A DNA stretch of 64,000 nt, from assembly GCA_021773135.1 (NCBI GenBank), contig JAJFKP010000048.1, positions 45,075-109,074 of the forward strand, in the 5' to 3' direction. The position numbers and the translations under genes are program-made. The notes under the pieces were generated by a model. That model had not been told where the DNA came from. It did no database searches and saw nothing but the letters and a program-made list of their open reading frames with translations. This document shows, in pieces, positions 38,051 to 46,884 of this stretch. Origin of the DNA: Woeseiaceae bacterium. Its GTDB lineage: Bacteria > Pseudomonadota > Gammaproteobacteria > Steroidobacterales > Woeseiaceae. The first letter of the stretch is position 1, and each line of letters begins with the position of its first letter.

Positions 38051-38110
38051 CTATTGACTTTCCTGCAATCCTGTCAGTGTCTATTTACTTGCCCGTAATC
38101 CTGTCAGTGG
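38051..38110. repeat. Two tandem 30-bp repeats upstream of the GFA gene
   Basis: Units 38051-38080 and 38081-38110 agree at 25 of 30 positions. Both share the invariant AATCCTGTCAGTG (38067-38079 and 38097-38109). They start 9 bp upstream of the GFA ATG, in its leader or promoter, where they could be paired protein-binding sites. No further copy is adjacent. Confidence 0.7.
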
Positions 38111-38191
38111 CTTGGTAAGACGTGCGTAAGAGAGATGACGTTTGCCGCGCCGATGCCCGGGCATTGCAGAGGCCGCAGTGTTGCAAGCTCT

Positions 38192-38488
38192 TTAGGCCGG
38201 CAATCCATGCCCGGCCACCGGTTCTGTTTCGAAGCGCTCGCCGAAGCCTGCAATGAGCGGTTTGCCGCGACTAATTGCGTCCCGCACGGATGGCAGAGCG
38301 AGTGATGCTTCGTGGCTTGATTTGCTGTCCCATGCTTCTGTCACCCAAATCCCGTTCGGGTCCTCAGGGTCCCTGGCCACGATGTAACTCAGGCATCCCG
38401 GCATGTCTTTGAGGCCATCGGCCAGGATGTCGATTAATTCGTCACGCTGGCCCGGCACAGTTTTCATTTTTCCGATTAACCCGTACAA
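38192..38488 (-). CDS. Antibiotic biosynthesis monooxygenase-like (ABM) protein
   Basis: A 98-residue ferredoxin-like ABM domain. It begins LYGLIGKMKTVPGQRDELID and contains YIVARDPEDPNGIWVTEAWDS. The start is TTG 38488 with AGGAG eight bases upstream, better than the longer frame to 38548. Homologues act as quinol monooxygenases or as small-molecule binding proteins. Confidence 0.78.
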   Translation of the reverse strand: MYGLIGKMKTVPGQRDELIDILADGLKDMPGCLSYIVARDPEDPNGIWVTEAWDSKSSHEASLALPSVRDAISRGKPLIAGFGERFETEPVAGHGLPA

Positions 38489-38600
38489 GATACGATCTCC
38501 TGGATGTGCCCTGGAATCCGGAATGGCACCGGTGCGGGAACACATCAAGTGTGATGACTATAGTTACCTGCACCGAACGGGCCTTGCGGTACTTTGCGTC

Positions 38601-38978
38601 TCAGCCAATATCGAGATTAACCAGCAAGAACAGTACGACGGCAACAATTACGCCTATCAGGACATATTCCCACGCAATTGCAACCACGCCAAGTGCCCCA
38701 GCCATGCCGGATACCCTGTGATTCTCTTTTTGGACGAACGATACAATGCCTGCAACCAACGCCAGCAACCCAAGTCCTATGTAGGCCAATGTTACCCAGT
38801 CTTTCGGTGAGCTTTCATCAGTTTCAACACCGCCGATTTTTGCCACCGCGTCGGCCAGTCGATCAGCGAGCTGCACGCTGGCCGTGGGTGGCTCAGGTCG
38901 AATATCGTCCTGAAATATTGCGATCGCGATGGCAAAAATCGCGATACAAATACCGGCTATTCCGAACTTGTTTTTCAT
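38601..38978 (-). CDS. Small membrane protein, unknown function
   Basis: A 125-residue protein with an N-terminal hydrophobic segment (FGIAGICIAIFAIAIAIF), a polar region rich in Pro/Ala/Asp, then two more helices (LAYIGLGLLALVAGIVSFVQ and VLIGVIVAVVLFLLVN). The predicted topology is three transmembrane segments. No domain is recognised. Confidence 0.6.
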   Translation of the reverse strand: MKNKFGIAGICIAIFAIAIAIFQDDIRPEPPTASVQLADRLADAVAKIGGVETDESSPKDWVTLAYIGLGLLALVAGIVSFVQKENHRVSGMAGALGVVAIAWEYVLIGVIVAVVLFLLVNLDIG

Positions 38979-39087
38979 TTGTGTCTATCCACTTAAAGAT
39001 TCAGCCCAATGACGGCTTTTGCCAGGTTTGCATAATAGCAGCTGGCCAAATGAGTCATAGGCGACAGTTCACATGTTCAGCGACCGA

Positions 39088-39519
39088 TCACTCACCGCTA
39101 TTTTCGAAATATCGGGCTATGACCGGATCTTCGGCAACCATGTGATCTGTGATATGGAAAACGTCCTGAATCCAGTCGTCACGCAACGCCTCATCGCGAT
39201 CGACGATCCTCCCCATGAATGTAACCTCGCTCCAGGGTGATTCACTCGCGTCCGTCAACCCAACCTGAAAGTCTTGATCCTCCAGCCAGATTCGAAACGC
39301 AAAAGCACGTCGCATTTCAGTACCAACTTCATCGTCGCCCCATTCACCCAGGCCAACGAGGCCGCTTAGAACCTTGTCGGTGTGACCTTTGGTAAACGCT
39401 GCGTAGTACACGGCGAACGCGTCTCCATCCTGATAAACAAATCGTGTGAGACGCACCGTTGTGTTGCCGCAGCATTGGCACTCGGAATAGGTGGGCTCCT
39501 CGAACTCAATTTTCAGCAT
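39088..39519 (-). CDS. Hypothetical protein with CxCC motif
   Basis: A 143-residue acidic protein. An N-terminal SECQCCGNTTVRLTRFVY segment looks like half of a zinc site or beta-sheet edge. The rest is a mixed fold with FAVYYAAFTKGHTDKVLSG and ITDHMVAEDPVIARYF. Its start is 8 bp after the disrupted gene at 39527. No domain is recognised. Confidence 0.65.
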   Translation of the reverse strand: MLKIEFEEPTYSECQCCGNTTVRLTRFVYQDGDAFAVYYAAFTKGHTDKVLSGLVGLGEWGDDEVGTEMRRAFAFRIWLEDQDFQVGLTDASESPWSEVTFMGRIVDRDEALRDDWIQDVFHITDHMVAEDPVIARYFENSGE

Positions 39520-39526
39520 TATTAAA

Positions 39527-40130
39527 TTAACGTTTCAGTGAGTGAATCAGTAATTTCCGGCCCGTGGCACCGGTCGGCACAAAATAGGTCGAATTTACAC
39601 GTTTAAGAATAAAACCACATGGCGGTTGGTCCGGCAATACGTTGCAGGCTGGACAAACGGGCAGGCATAATTTCGATAGCGAATCATACTCCTGCTCCGT
39701 GCAGGGCAGCATTTCCAGGGACCGGCTTGTGCCCAGATTAGTCCTGACGCCAACCCTGAAGTCACTCCTCTTTCGTCGAAAGATGAAGCAGTCTTTACCG
39801 TCAGTAAATTGACGTGTTCGAATCAAATAGCTGTATTCATCGTCCTGCGGATCACGAACGGTTTCTCAGATAAGACGATTGTAAGATTCTCGGCTGTTCG
39901 ACGCGAAATCTGGATCAGCCGCTGCTCAGGCACTCGCTTAGCGTCCACTGCCAGCCGCGGCGGTACGCTCTGGACCGCGACAATACGATTATAGCCAGCG
40001 ACACCGATGTCCCAGCTTGAGATTAACCATCCGCTGGTCCGGACCTGCGAAATTGATCAGTAGCATAAATTCCGGATTCGCCAGCGCCAGGATTTTAAAT
40101 CAACCGCAGTATGTCAATCTCTGAATTCAC
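39527..40130 (-). pseudogene. Frame-disrupted gene with at least three shifts
   Basis: Coding-like sequence runs in successive minus-strand frames over about 600 bp. It opens at GTG 40130, overlapping the SRPBCC stop by GTGA, and reads MNSEIDILRLI before a TAA. A +1 shift gives KILALANPEFMLLINFAGPD. A second +1 shift near 40010 gives VAGYNRIVAVQSVPPRLAVD and then RRTAENLTIVLSE. A third near 39870 gives TVRDPQDDEYSYLIRTRQFT and an intact 99-residue tail (TTG 39826 to 39527) containing several Cys (CPAC). The joined protein would be about 200 residues, with no family I recognise. It is either a true pseudogene or an indel-ridden consensus. Confidence 0.5.
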
Positions 40131-40582
40131 GTTGTTGAATTCCGCTCAATGTATGCCTTCGTGCTTTCAAGGTCTTTACGGACAATTGACTTCATCATGC
40201 CCGACATGAGCCACTCAACAGGTGTCATTAGTTTGCCGATAAAAGTACGTGGCCTGGTGGTCATTTCCAACGCAAGCCTACTGAATTCGCGCGCTGGTTC
40301 AACGCGCATCGTCCAGATCACATCATAACCGTGAGAGTCGGAGTAGGCAGAGAAGTAGTCCGGACTCTCGAACGCCGTCATTTCCCACTCCTCAACAGAT
40401 CGTTGCTTGTTCATGCAACGAGTTTCGCGCCACTTCGTACCGACGCGTACAGGGCCGTCGGTGAGCATCTCTACTTTCTCATACCAGTCAATTCGATCGG
40501 GCGAATTCTCGACATCGGAAACAGCCGCGAACACCGCTTCCGGCGCCGCGCTAATCAAAATACTGAGATTCATGCTGCCCAT
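40127..40582 (-). CDS. SRPBCC-family protein
   Basis: A 151-residue ligand-binding fold. The start ILISAAPEAVFAAVSDVENSP and the central DGPVRVGTKWRETRCMNKQR are typical of polyketide-cyclase/START-like proteins. The C-terminal helix GKLMTPVEWLMSGMMKSIV is long. The ligand is unknown. Its stop overlaps the start of the disrupted downstream gene. Confidence 0.8.
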   Translation of the reverse strand: MGSMNLSILISAAPEAVFAAVSDVENSPDRIDWYEKVEMLTDGPVRVGTKWRETRCMNKQRSVEEWEMTAFESPDYFSAYSDSHGYDVIWTMRVEPAREFSRLALEMTTRPRTFIGKLMTPVEWLMSGMMKSIVRKDLESTKAYIERNSTT

Positions 40583-40725
40583 GGGTGTCCCTACGGTACA
40601 AATTGCCTGCTGAGTTCCGGTTTTGGCTCAATGACACCATCGACTGGCGTAGTTCGTGCGGAGCATTGATCGCGTTATTGCAGACAGTGTGACGGGTACA
40701 AACCGGAAGCCGGTACGTCGATATA

Positions 40726-41112
40726 TTATGCTGCGGCGATTGCTTCTATTTCCAGTTTCCATTTTGTCTCGAGAAGCTGACAACAAACAACGGTCGACGC
40801 CGGCTCGTTACTACCAAGAAACTCCTTTCGCACCGCAATGTTTGGTTCGTCGTAATCAGGATGCGCAAGATAGGTCCTCAGGGATACGATGTCCTTAAAC
40901 CCCAGATTCGCAGAAGTTAGAATTGAGCCGATATAGGTCCAGATTAGCCGCGCCTGGTCCTCGAACGGTTCCGGCATTGTGTCGCCGTCAGGTTCATAGC
41001 CATTCAAACCACTGATGATGAGAATGCGGGAATCGCCGCTTATCTCAATACCGTGGCTATAGTTCTGGTACTGGGGAAACAGGTCACTCGGGTTGTGTTT
41101 CTTTATTGGCAC
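40726..41112 (-). CDS. RidA/YjgF-family protein
   Basis: Small trimeric enamine/imine deaminase family, which removes reactive 2-aminoacrylate-type by-products. The 128 residues include a conserved SHGIEISGDSRILIISG start region, IVSLRTYLAHPDYDEP with the family's Arg, and ends KWKLEIEAIAAA with the conserved Glu. It lies downstream of trpS, a cupin and ytoQ in the same orientation. Confidence 0.85.
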   Translation of the reverse strand: MPIKKHNPSDLFPQYQNYSHGIEISGDSRILIISGLNGYEPDGDTMPEPFEDQARLIWTYIGSILTSANLGFKDIVSLRTYLAHPDYDEPNIAVRKEFLGSNEPASTVVCCQLLETKWKLEIEAIAAA

Positions 41113-41158
41113 TCTGGCTCCTCTAATCTGATTCGTTGTTGCGGCCCTAAGAGTAAGC

Positions 41159-41602
41159 TCACTTCGCAGCTATTACATAGGCCAGCAACTCCACAACCTG
41201 TTCGGTGGTTTGTGCCCAGGCCATCGCCGCACCGTCGACCTCCTTCAAGGCATGGATGATGTCCTCGTCATGCAGTGTTATGTATGGTTTGCCTAGTGCG
41301 GCGCATGAACCAGCGTCAAAAGCTGCGTTCCACTGCTTGTACTTGTCGCCAAATCGGACCACCGCAATATCACATCGCTCTATAAGGTTTCTTGTGCGCA
41401 TCGCATTCACCTTGGCCGATTTGTGGTCCCGCCAGAAATTATTCTCTTCCGGTCCCAGCAGATCGCCCGCTGCGTCGCTGGCCTCGTGGTTGGTGACAGC
41501 AGACGTGAATTCGATTGGCAGATTGCGTTTCTCGGCACCATTAATAATCCGTGCACGCCAGTCGGTATGAATTTCACCCGATAGATAGACATTCCAAGTC
41601 AT
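41159..41602 (-). CDS. ytoQ: YtoQ-family protein
   Basis: A 147-residue member of the YtoQ family (Bacillus), related to nucleoside 2-deoxyribosyltransferase-like folds. Segments WNVYLSGEIHTDWRARI, RNLIERCDIAVVRFGDKYKQ and YITLHDEDIIHALKEVDGAA fit throughout. The biochemical role is not established. It lies about 37 bp after a cupin gene. Confidence 0.87.
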   Translation of the reverse strand: MTWNVYLSGEIHTDWRARIINGAEKRNLPIEFTSAVTNHEASDAAGDLLGPEENNFWRDHKSAKVNAMRTRNLIERCDIAVVRFGDKYKQWNAAFDAGSCAALGKPYITLHDEDIIHALKEVDGAAMAWAQTTEQVVELLAYVIAAK

Positions 41603-41639
41603 GCTTGTTCTCTTTTGACAGCGTTATCAAAAATGGCAA

Positions 41640-42005
41640 TCAAATCCAGTTCTGGTCTTCGATCGCCACTGTTTGTTCTGTCTGGCTATGTCCGGTATGC
41701 AAAGTGTCCTTTGGCTCAATGAGCAGTATCTCGGCACCTTCAATAGCAACCGGTCGATGCTCCACGCCTTTAGGCACAACATAGAATTCACCGGGGTCGA
41801 GCGAAACGACGGCGTCCCGAAGATGTATGTCGAGGTGTCCACTGACGACAAGAAAAAATTCGTCTTCGTTTTCATGCGAGTGCCAGTCGAGCTCACCGAG
41901 ACCCTTGGCAAGCTTGACATAATTTTCATTTAGCTCCCCGACGAGTTTCGGCGACCAGATATCGTCAAATAACGAAAACTTCTCAGTGAGGTTTATTTTT
42001 GTCAC
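41640..42005 (-). CDS. Cupin-domain protein
   Basis: A 121-residue cupin with motif 1 DWHSHENEDEFFLVVSGHLD and motif 2 GEFYVVPKGVEHRPVAIEGA. It starts 4 bp after the trpS stop, so it is likely to be translated from the trpS message. Metal ligands His-His-Glu and His are all present. Confidence 0.82.
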   Translation of the reverse strand: MTKINLTEKFSLFDDIWSPKLVGELNENYVKLAKGLGELDWHSHENEDEFFLVVSGHLDIHLRDAVVSLDPGEFYVVPKGVEHRPVAIEGAEILLIEPKDTLHTGHSQTEQTVAIEDQNWI

Positions 42006-42009
42006 AGTT

Positions 42010-43020
42010 TTAGCCCAGTTTCCGGATGCCCAGTGCGTGCAGAATTTCTTTTAAATACGGCGCCGATATCGCCCGTGCCCGCTCCGCACCGTGTTGCAAC
42101 GCCTGCTCGACGATTCCGGGGTCATTGATAAGCCGATTGTATTCTTCCCTTGCGGGTTTGATGTGCTCATTGATGTATTCGAACAGAACCTGCTTCATTT
42201 CACCCCACGCAATGCCATCGGCGTAGCGTTTTTCGATCTCGCGCACCTCGTCTTCGGTCGCAAAAGCTTTATAAATCTCATACAGGGTTGAACCCTCAGG
42301 GTCCTTCGGTTCACCAGGCTCGAGGCTGTTGGTCTTGATCTTCATGATCAGTTTGCGCAATTTCTTCTCTTCGGCAAACAGCGGGATCGTGTTGTTGTAG
42401 CTCTTGCTCATCTTCCTGCCGTCAAGGCCGGACAGGGTCGCGGTATTGTCGTCGATCACCGCCTCGGGCAATACGAGAATGTCGCCATAGTGATGATTGA
42501 AGCGCTGGGCGATATCACGCGTCATTTCGACATGCTGCTTCTGATCGCGACCAACCGGCACCTTGGTTGATCTGAACATCAGGATGTCGGCCGCCATCAG
42601 GATGGGATAGCTGTATAGCGCCATCATAATGCCCTGGTCCGGGTCCTTGTTTCCCTTCTCCTCGTTTGCCTGCACAACGGCTTTGTAGGAATGAGCCCTG
42701 TTCATCAGGCCTTTGGCCGTCATGCTCGTCAGAATCCAGGTCAGGTGAGGAATTTCCTGGATATCGGATTGCCGGTAGAACACCGCATTATCCGTATCGA
42801 GCCCCAGCGCCAGCCATGAGGCAGCTATCTCGAGCGTTGACTGGTGTATGCGGTCGGGGTCCTCCGCCTTGGCCAAAGCGTGGTAGTCCGCCAGGAAGTA
42901 AAAATTTTTCTTTGACTGGTCCTTGCTGGCGGCAATACCGGGACGAATAGCGCCAACGTAGTTGCCGATATGCGGCGTGCCGGTAGTAGTGATACCGGTA
43001 AGGTATATTTCCTCGGTCAT
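42010..43020 (-). CDS. trpS: Tryptophan--tRNA ligase
   Basis: Class Ic synthetase charging tRNA-Trp. The 336-residue protein has the HIGH-like GTPHIGNYVGAI near residue 15, the nucleotide-binding KMSKSYNN near 207, and the family's GRDQKQHVEMTRDIAQRFN segment. It is typical in length. Downstream genes (cupin, ytoQ, ridA) follow at short distances, and the exported GGT gene ends 48 bp upstream. Confidence 0.96.
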   Translation of the reverse strand: MTEEIYLTGITTTGTPHIGNYVGAIRPGIAASKDQSKKNFYFLADYHALAKAEDPDRIHQSTLEIAASWLALGLDTDNAVFYRQSDIQEIPHLTWILTSMTAKGLMNRAHSYKAVVQANEEKGNKDPDQGIMMALYSYPILMAADILMFRSTKVPVGRDQKQHVEMTRDIAQRFNHHYGDILVLPEAVIDDNTATLSGLDGRKMSKSYNNTIPLFAEEKKLRKLIMKIKTNSLEPGEPKDPEGSTLYEIYKAFATEDEVREIEKRYADGIAWGEMKQVLFEYINEHIKPAREEYNRLINDPGIVEQALQHGAERARAISAPYLKEILHALGIRKLG

Positions 43021-43067
43021 TATATTTTTGTTTTCCGTTTGTCGGGCCGCTGCCCGGAAATGGAGCC

Positions 43068-44768
43068 CTAGTAGCCGGCTGCCTGTCCATCCTTCCTGGA
43101 TTCAGAGGCACCATAGTAAACGCCCTGCTCAGCATTGCGGAGTATCGCCTGGTAACCACCAAACTTTATCTTACGAGTGCCAATATTGTGGCCCATTTCC
43201 TCAAGCGCACGGCGCACGTCGGCAGTAATGCCACTTTCAAGGTATACCGTGCCGCCATCCGTCATCACGTCATCGGTCGGCTGAGAGGAGCCTGTATGGC
43301 GCAAACGCGCAGCGTCCCCCGCTTCCTGCAGGTTCATGTCGAAGTCGACCAGGTTTATTATTATTTGCGCGTGTGCCTGCGGCTGAATCGAGCCACCCAT
43401 GACACCGAAACTTAGCCAGGGCTCCCCGTCTTTGGTTACGAACGCCGGAATTATGGTATGAAACGGCCGTTTACCGGGCTCGTAGACATTGGCGTGACCA
43501 TCTTGCAGGCTGAACAATTGCCCACGATTCTGTAGCTGGAAGCCCAGCTCTTCCGGCGTCATGCCGGAACCCAGATCACCAAAGTTGGATTGAATCAGCG
43601 AGATCATGTTGCCGTCACTGTCCGCCACCGTAAGGTATATCGTGTCACCATTCTCCAGGACGGCATCTCCGGCCGGATAGGTCTGCGCAGCCTTCGAATC
43701 AGAGATCAACGCGCGACGTTCAGCCGCATATTCCTTGGATATCAGTGTGTCAACGGGAAAATTGTAGAAATCCGGGTCAGCATAGTATTTTGCACGATCC
43801 TCATAGGCGACTTTTTTCGCCTCGATCAGCGTGTGCAGATATTCGACGCTGCCGAATCCCATCGCACGAAGATCGTAACCCTCCAGAATATTCAGCATCT
43901 GCAGGGCGATGATTCCCTGACCGTTTGGCGGCAACTCGTAAATGTCATAACCGCGGTAGTTGGTTGACACGGGCGTGACCCATTCGGAAGTATGCGCAGC
44001 CAGGTCTGCGGCTGTCAGGAAACCACCCTGCTCTGCCATATAGGCATCAATTTTCTCGGCAATTTCGCCCTTGTAGAATACTTCCCGGCCGCCCTCGGCT
44101 ATGAGCCTGTAGGTATTGGCAAGCGCCGGATTTTTGAATACGTCTCCGGTTTTCGGCGCCTCGCCGCCAGGCATGAAGACTTCTTTGACGCCAGGATATT
44201 CCTCCCTTGAGCCGACATTCTCCTGCCAGAGGTCTGCAATGAATTCCGTCACGGGGAAGCCCTCGTCCGCGTAAGCAATCGCCGGTGCGAGTAGTTCTGA
44301 CATGGGCAGTCGACCATAGCGCTCGTGCAGTTCGTACCAACCGTCTACGGCGCCCGGTACGCTTACTGTCAGCGGCCCGAGGTAGGGGATGCGCTCCATT
44401 CCCAGGTCACGAAAATGCTGCAGTGTCAGTGATTCGGGCGAACGCCCGGAAGCATTGAGCCCTGTGAGTTCGCGAGCATCTGCATCCCACACAATCGCAA
44501 ACAGGTCGCCGCCGATACCGCAACCGGTTGGCTCCATCAGTCCCAAAGTCGCGTTGGCAGCAATTGCGGCATCTACTGCGCTCCCACCAGCCTTCAACAC
44601 ATCAAGTGCGACCTGCGTGGCGAGCGGCTGACTGGTCGCTGCCATGCCGTGTGTCGCTATAACCTCCGACCGGGATGCATGCGGGCGCCCTACAGGACGA
44701 TCGAATCCTTGTGCCGCAGCCGTGAAACTAACCATGAGTCCAACGAACAAAGGAAGCAGACGATTCAT
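43068..44768 (-). CDS. ggt: Gamma-glutamyltransferase (periplasmic)
   Basis: Cleaves gamma-glutamyl compounds such as glutathione and self-cleaves at a threonine. The 566 residues begin with a signal peptide (LLPLFVGLMVSFTAAAQG). The large subunit contains GCGIGGDLFAIVWD. The presumed autoprocessing Thr is in GDTIYLTVADSDGN, followed by the GSGMTPEE loop. ATG 44768, preceded by CCGGAG, is the start; the frame is open to 45245 but that part overlaps pepQ. The gene is divergent from pepQ. Confidence 0.93.
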   Translation of the reverse strand: MNRLLPLFVGLMVSFTAAAQGFDRPVGRPHASRSEVIATHGMAATSQPLATQVALDVLKAGGSAVDAAIAANATLGLMEPTGCGIGGDLFAIVWDADARELTGLNASGRSPESLTLQHFRDLGMERIPYLGPLTVSVPGAVDGWYELHERYGRLPMSELLAPAIAYADEGFPVTEFIADLWQENVGSREEYPGVKEVFMPGGEAPKTGDVFKNPALANTYRLIAEGGREVFYKGEIAEKIDAYMAEQGGFLTAADLAAHTSEWVTPVSTNYRGYDIYELPPNGQGIIALQMLNILEGYDLRAMGFGSVEYLHTLIEAKKVAYEDRAKYYADPDFYNFPVDTLISKEYAAERRALISDSKAAQTYPAGDAVLENGDTIYLTVADSDGNMISLIQSNFGDLGSGMTPEELGFQLQNRGQLFSLQDGHANVYEPGKRPFHTIIPAFVTKDGEPWLSFGVMGGSIQPQAHAQIIINLVDFDMNLQEAGDAARLRHTGSSQPTDDVMTDGGTVYLESGITADVRRALEEMGHNIGTRKIKFGGYQAILRNAEQGVYYGASESRKDGQAAGY

Positions 44769-44833
44769 ACATATCTCCGGACCACCCTGAAAACGGTAAA
44801 TGATGCCTAGTTTGGAGGTGGATTGGAACAACA

Positions 44834-44861
44834 TTGAATATGCCTCGTGCAGCGTTATGAT
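44834..44861 (+). promoter_or_regulatory. Promoter candidate of pepQ, possibly leaderless
   Basis: TTGAAT (44834-44839), a 16-bp spacer and TATGAT (44856-44861) lie so close that transcription would start about at the pepQ ATG (44868). No Shine-Dalgarno sequence precedes that ATG, consistent with a leaderless transcript. The prediction is from sequence only. Confidence 0.4.
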
Positions 44862-44867
44862 GGTTCG

Positions 44868-46211
44868 ATGACAGACAGCAACTACGTTGACCCGGCAGCT
44901 CTGGGCTCGCTCTATACAGCGCACCTTGATGCACTCAAACTGCGACACGACCATGCGCTGGAACGGTGCGGTGCCAGTCATGCAGTCATCTTCTCCGGTG
45001 CAGCCCGTCGGGTCTTTCTGGATGACTATGACTACCCGTTCAAGGCCAATCCCCATTTCGTGAGCTGGGTGCCTCTGACCGACACCCCCCTTTGTTACCT
45101 GATCTACACACCTGACAAGACGCCCATCCTGGTTTATCACCAGGAAAAAGACTATTGGCATGTTTCGCCGTCGATACCGGATGATTACTGGCCTGGTGAG
45201 CTCGATATTCGCGTTGTCCACGCTCTGGACGACGTCGCACAGCACTTACCGGCCGATAAAGACAATTGCATCCTCCTTGGTGACGTGCATGTTCCGGCAC
45301 ATGGCTTCGGCATCGAGCGAGTCAATCCTGGCATTGCACTTAACACGCTGCATTTCGCGCGGGCGACCAAGACCGAGTATGAGCTCGAATGCATGCGGGC
45401 AGCATCAAGGCGCGCCGTTGCAGGTCATCGTGCGGCGGAGACGGCATTCAGAGAGGCGAGCTCAGAATTCGATATTCACCTGCGTTATTGCCAGGCAGTC
45501 AGGCACGCTGAAAACGAACTGCCGTATGGCAATATCGTCGCCTTGAACAGGAATGGCGCGGTGCTGCATTACCAACATCAGCGGCACAAAAAACCACGCG
45601 AATTTCGTTCTTTTCTGATTGATGCCGGCGCCCGCGTGCGGGGCTATGCGAGTGACATTACCCGCACCTACGCTAAGAAAGATGGTGAATTCGCAGCACT
45701 GATCGGCCGCTTCGACTGTCTGCAACAAGAACTGGTGGCTGAGGTCAAAGCAGGCCTGGATTTCAGAGACCTGCATATGCTTTGCCACCGGAAAATCGCC
45801 GCAATGCTGGTGGAGACAGGCTTTGCGCGAGGCAGCGTAGACGCGCTCATTGAATCAGGCGTTACGTCTGCCTTTTATCCACACGGACTTGGTCACCTGC
45901 TGGGCGTTCAGGTGCATGATGTGGGCGGTCACATGGCCGATGAATCCGGCACGCTAATCGACCCTCCAAGCGGGCATCCCTTTCTGCGGCTCACGCGAGT
46001 CCTCGAAGAGGACCAGGTATTAACAATCGAACCCGGCCTGTACGTGATCGATATGCTGCTCGACAACCTGGCAGGGTCGGCTGGCTACGATATGATTGAT
46101 CAAAAGCGCCTCGATTGGCTCCGGCCATACGGAGGAATTCGCATTGAAGACAACGTGCGTGTCCTGACGAACGGATGTGAAAATTTCACCCGAGACGCAT
46201 TTGCTGCCTGA
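44868..46211 (+). CDS. pepQ: Xaa-Pro dipeptidase
   Basis: Manganese-dependent prolidase that splits dipeptides with C-terminal proline. The 447-residue protein has the pita-bread metal ligands: Asp in LIDAGARVRG and ASDITRTY, His in HGLGHLLGVQVHD, and Glu in IEPGLYVID and IRIEDNV. It is divergent from ggt, which may supply glutamyl or dipeptide substrates. ATG 44868 (MTDSNYVDPAAL) is preferred to the frame opening at 44847. Confidence 0.93.
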   Translation: MTDSNYVDPAALGSLYTAHLDALKLRHDHALERCGASHAVIFSGAARRVFLDDYDYPFKANPHFVSWVPLTDTPLCYLIYTPDKTPILVYHQEKDYWHVSPSIPDDYWPGELDIRVVHALDDVAQHLPADKDNCILLGDVHVPAHGFGIERVNPGIALNTLHFARATKTEYELECMRAASRRAVAGHRAAETAFREASSEFDIHLRYCQAVRHAENELPYGNIVALNRNGAVLHYQHQRHKKPREFRSFLIDAGARVRGYASDITRTYAKKDGEFAALIGRFDCLQQELVAEVKAGLDFRDLHMLCHRKIAAMLVETGFARGSVDALIESGVTSAFYPHGLGHLLGVQVHDVGGHMADESGTLIDPPSGHPFLRLTRVLEEDQVLTIEPGLYVIDMLLDNLAGSAGYDMIDQKRLDWLRPYGGIRIEDNVRVLTNGCENFTRDAFAA

Positions 46212-46223
46212 TGCCGCCCGATT

Positions 46224-46520
46224 TCAGGAACGAAAATTCAGCGCCTGATCGTTCATTTTCTGCGCCAGTTGAAAATCCAGATCGGTGATACCGCCAGCTG
46301 AATGTGTCGTCAGGAAAACATCGACTTTATTGTAGACATTGAACCATTCCGGGTGGTGGTCTAATTTCTCGGCCTCAATGGCTGCCGCCGCCATGAAACC
46401 GAAAGCATCGGAAAAATTTCGGAACTTGAACGAACGTGTCAACTTTTCGTTTTCTACGCTCCAGTTCGCCAGTGCCGAAAGCCTGTCCGATACGTCCGAA
46501 TTTTTTAGTTTGCTTGCCAT
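46224..46520 (-). CDS. phhB: Pterin-4a-carbinolamine dehydratase
   Basis: Regenerates dihydropterin for phenylalanine hydroxylase. The 98-residue protein carries the conserved [25 protein letters not shown], including the His-His-Pro active-site segment, and ends [11 protein letters not shown] 46520 (MASKLKNSD) with GAGTGGA upstream is preferred to the frame to 46568. No phenylalanine hydroxylase gene is in the window. Confidence 0.92.
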   Translation of the reverse strand: MASKLKNSDVSDRLSALANWSVENEKLTRSFKFRNFSDAFGFMAAAAIEAEKLDHHPEWFNVYNKVDVFLTTHSAGGITDLDFQLAQKMNDQALNFRS

Positions 46521-46584
46521 CGCTAATCCACTCTTTTTTGGGAATCGGGTAAGCGCAGTTGGGTGCACTCCCTGAATAACCGAA

Positions 46585-46884
46585 TCAGCCTTGCAGTCGC
46601 CGTGATTCCGATTGGTTCAATTTGTCGGCGAGCGAAACACCTTTCCAGTTCCACCAGCGTAACAGTTCCGGATCGTGATTTTTTTCCGAAGCGTAGTAGA
46701 CGGCACATCGAAATACATACAGCACGCAGCGATCGATATGCATGTCGTGAATCTGGCACAGGCGCTTGTACATGGTTTCTGCGTCCTGGCCGACAAGGTC
46801 TTTGATTTCAAATATCCCCAAAGCACGCAGATCCTTGGCCATGCTCGGACCAATTCCAGGTATTTCCTGAAGTACATCAGGCAC
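46585..46884 (-). CDS. Helix-hairpin-helix protein, Cdd1-like
   Basis: A 99-residue protein with an HhH domain ([19 protein letters not shown]) followed by a conserved segment [24 protein letters not shown]. It resembles the pathogenicity-locus Cdd1/mitomycin-resistance-associated family. Probably it binds nucleic acid. It overlaps the DUF3291 gene by 8 bp. Confidence 0.83.
   Translation of the reverse strand: MPDVLQEIPGIGPSMAKDLRALGIFEIKDLVGQDAETMYKRLCQIHDMHIDRCVLYVFRCAVYYASEKNHDPELLRWWNWKGVSLADKLNQSESRRLQG

Noticed and set aside
43068..45245. Longer start for ggt (open frame to 45245)
   Set aside because: The extra 159 residues overlap pepQ on the other strand and precede a perfectly good signal peptide at ATG 44768 with a Shine-Dalgarno sequence.
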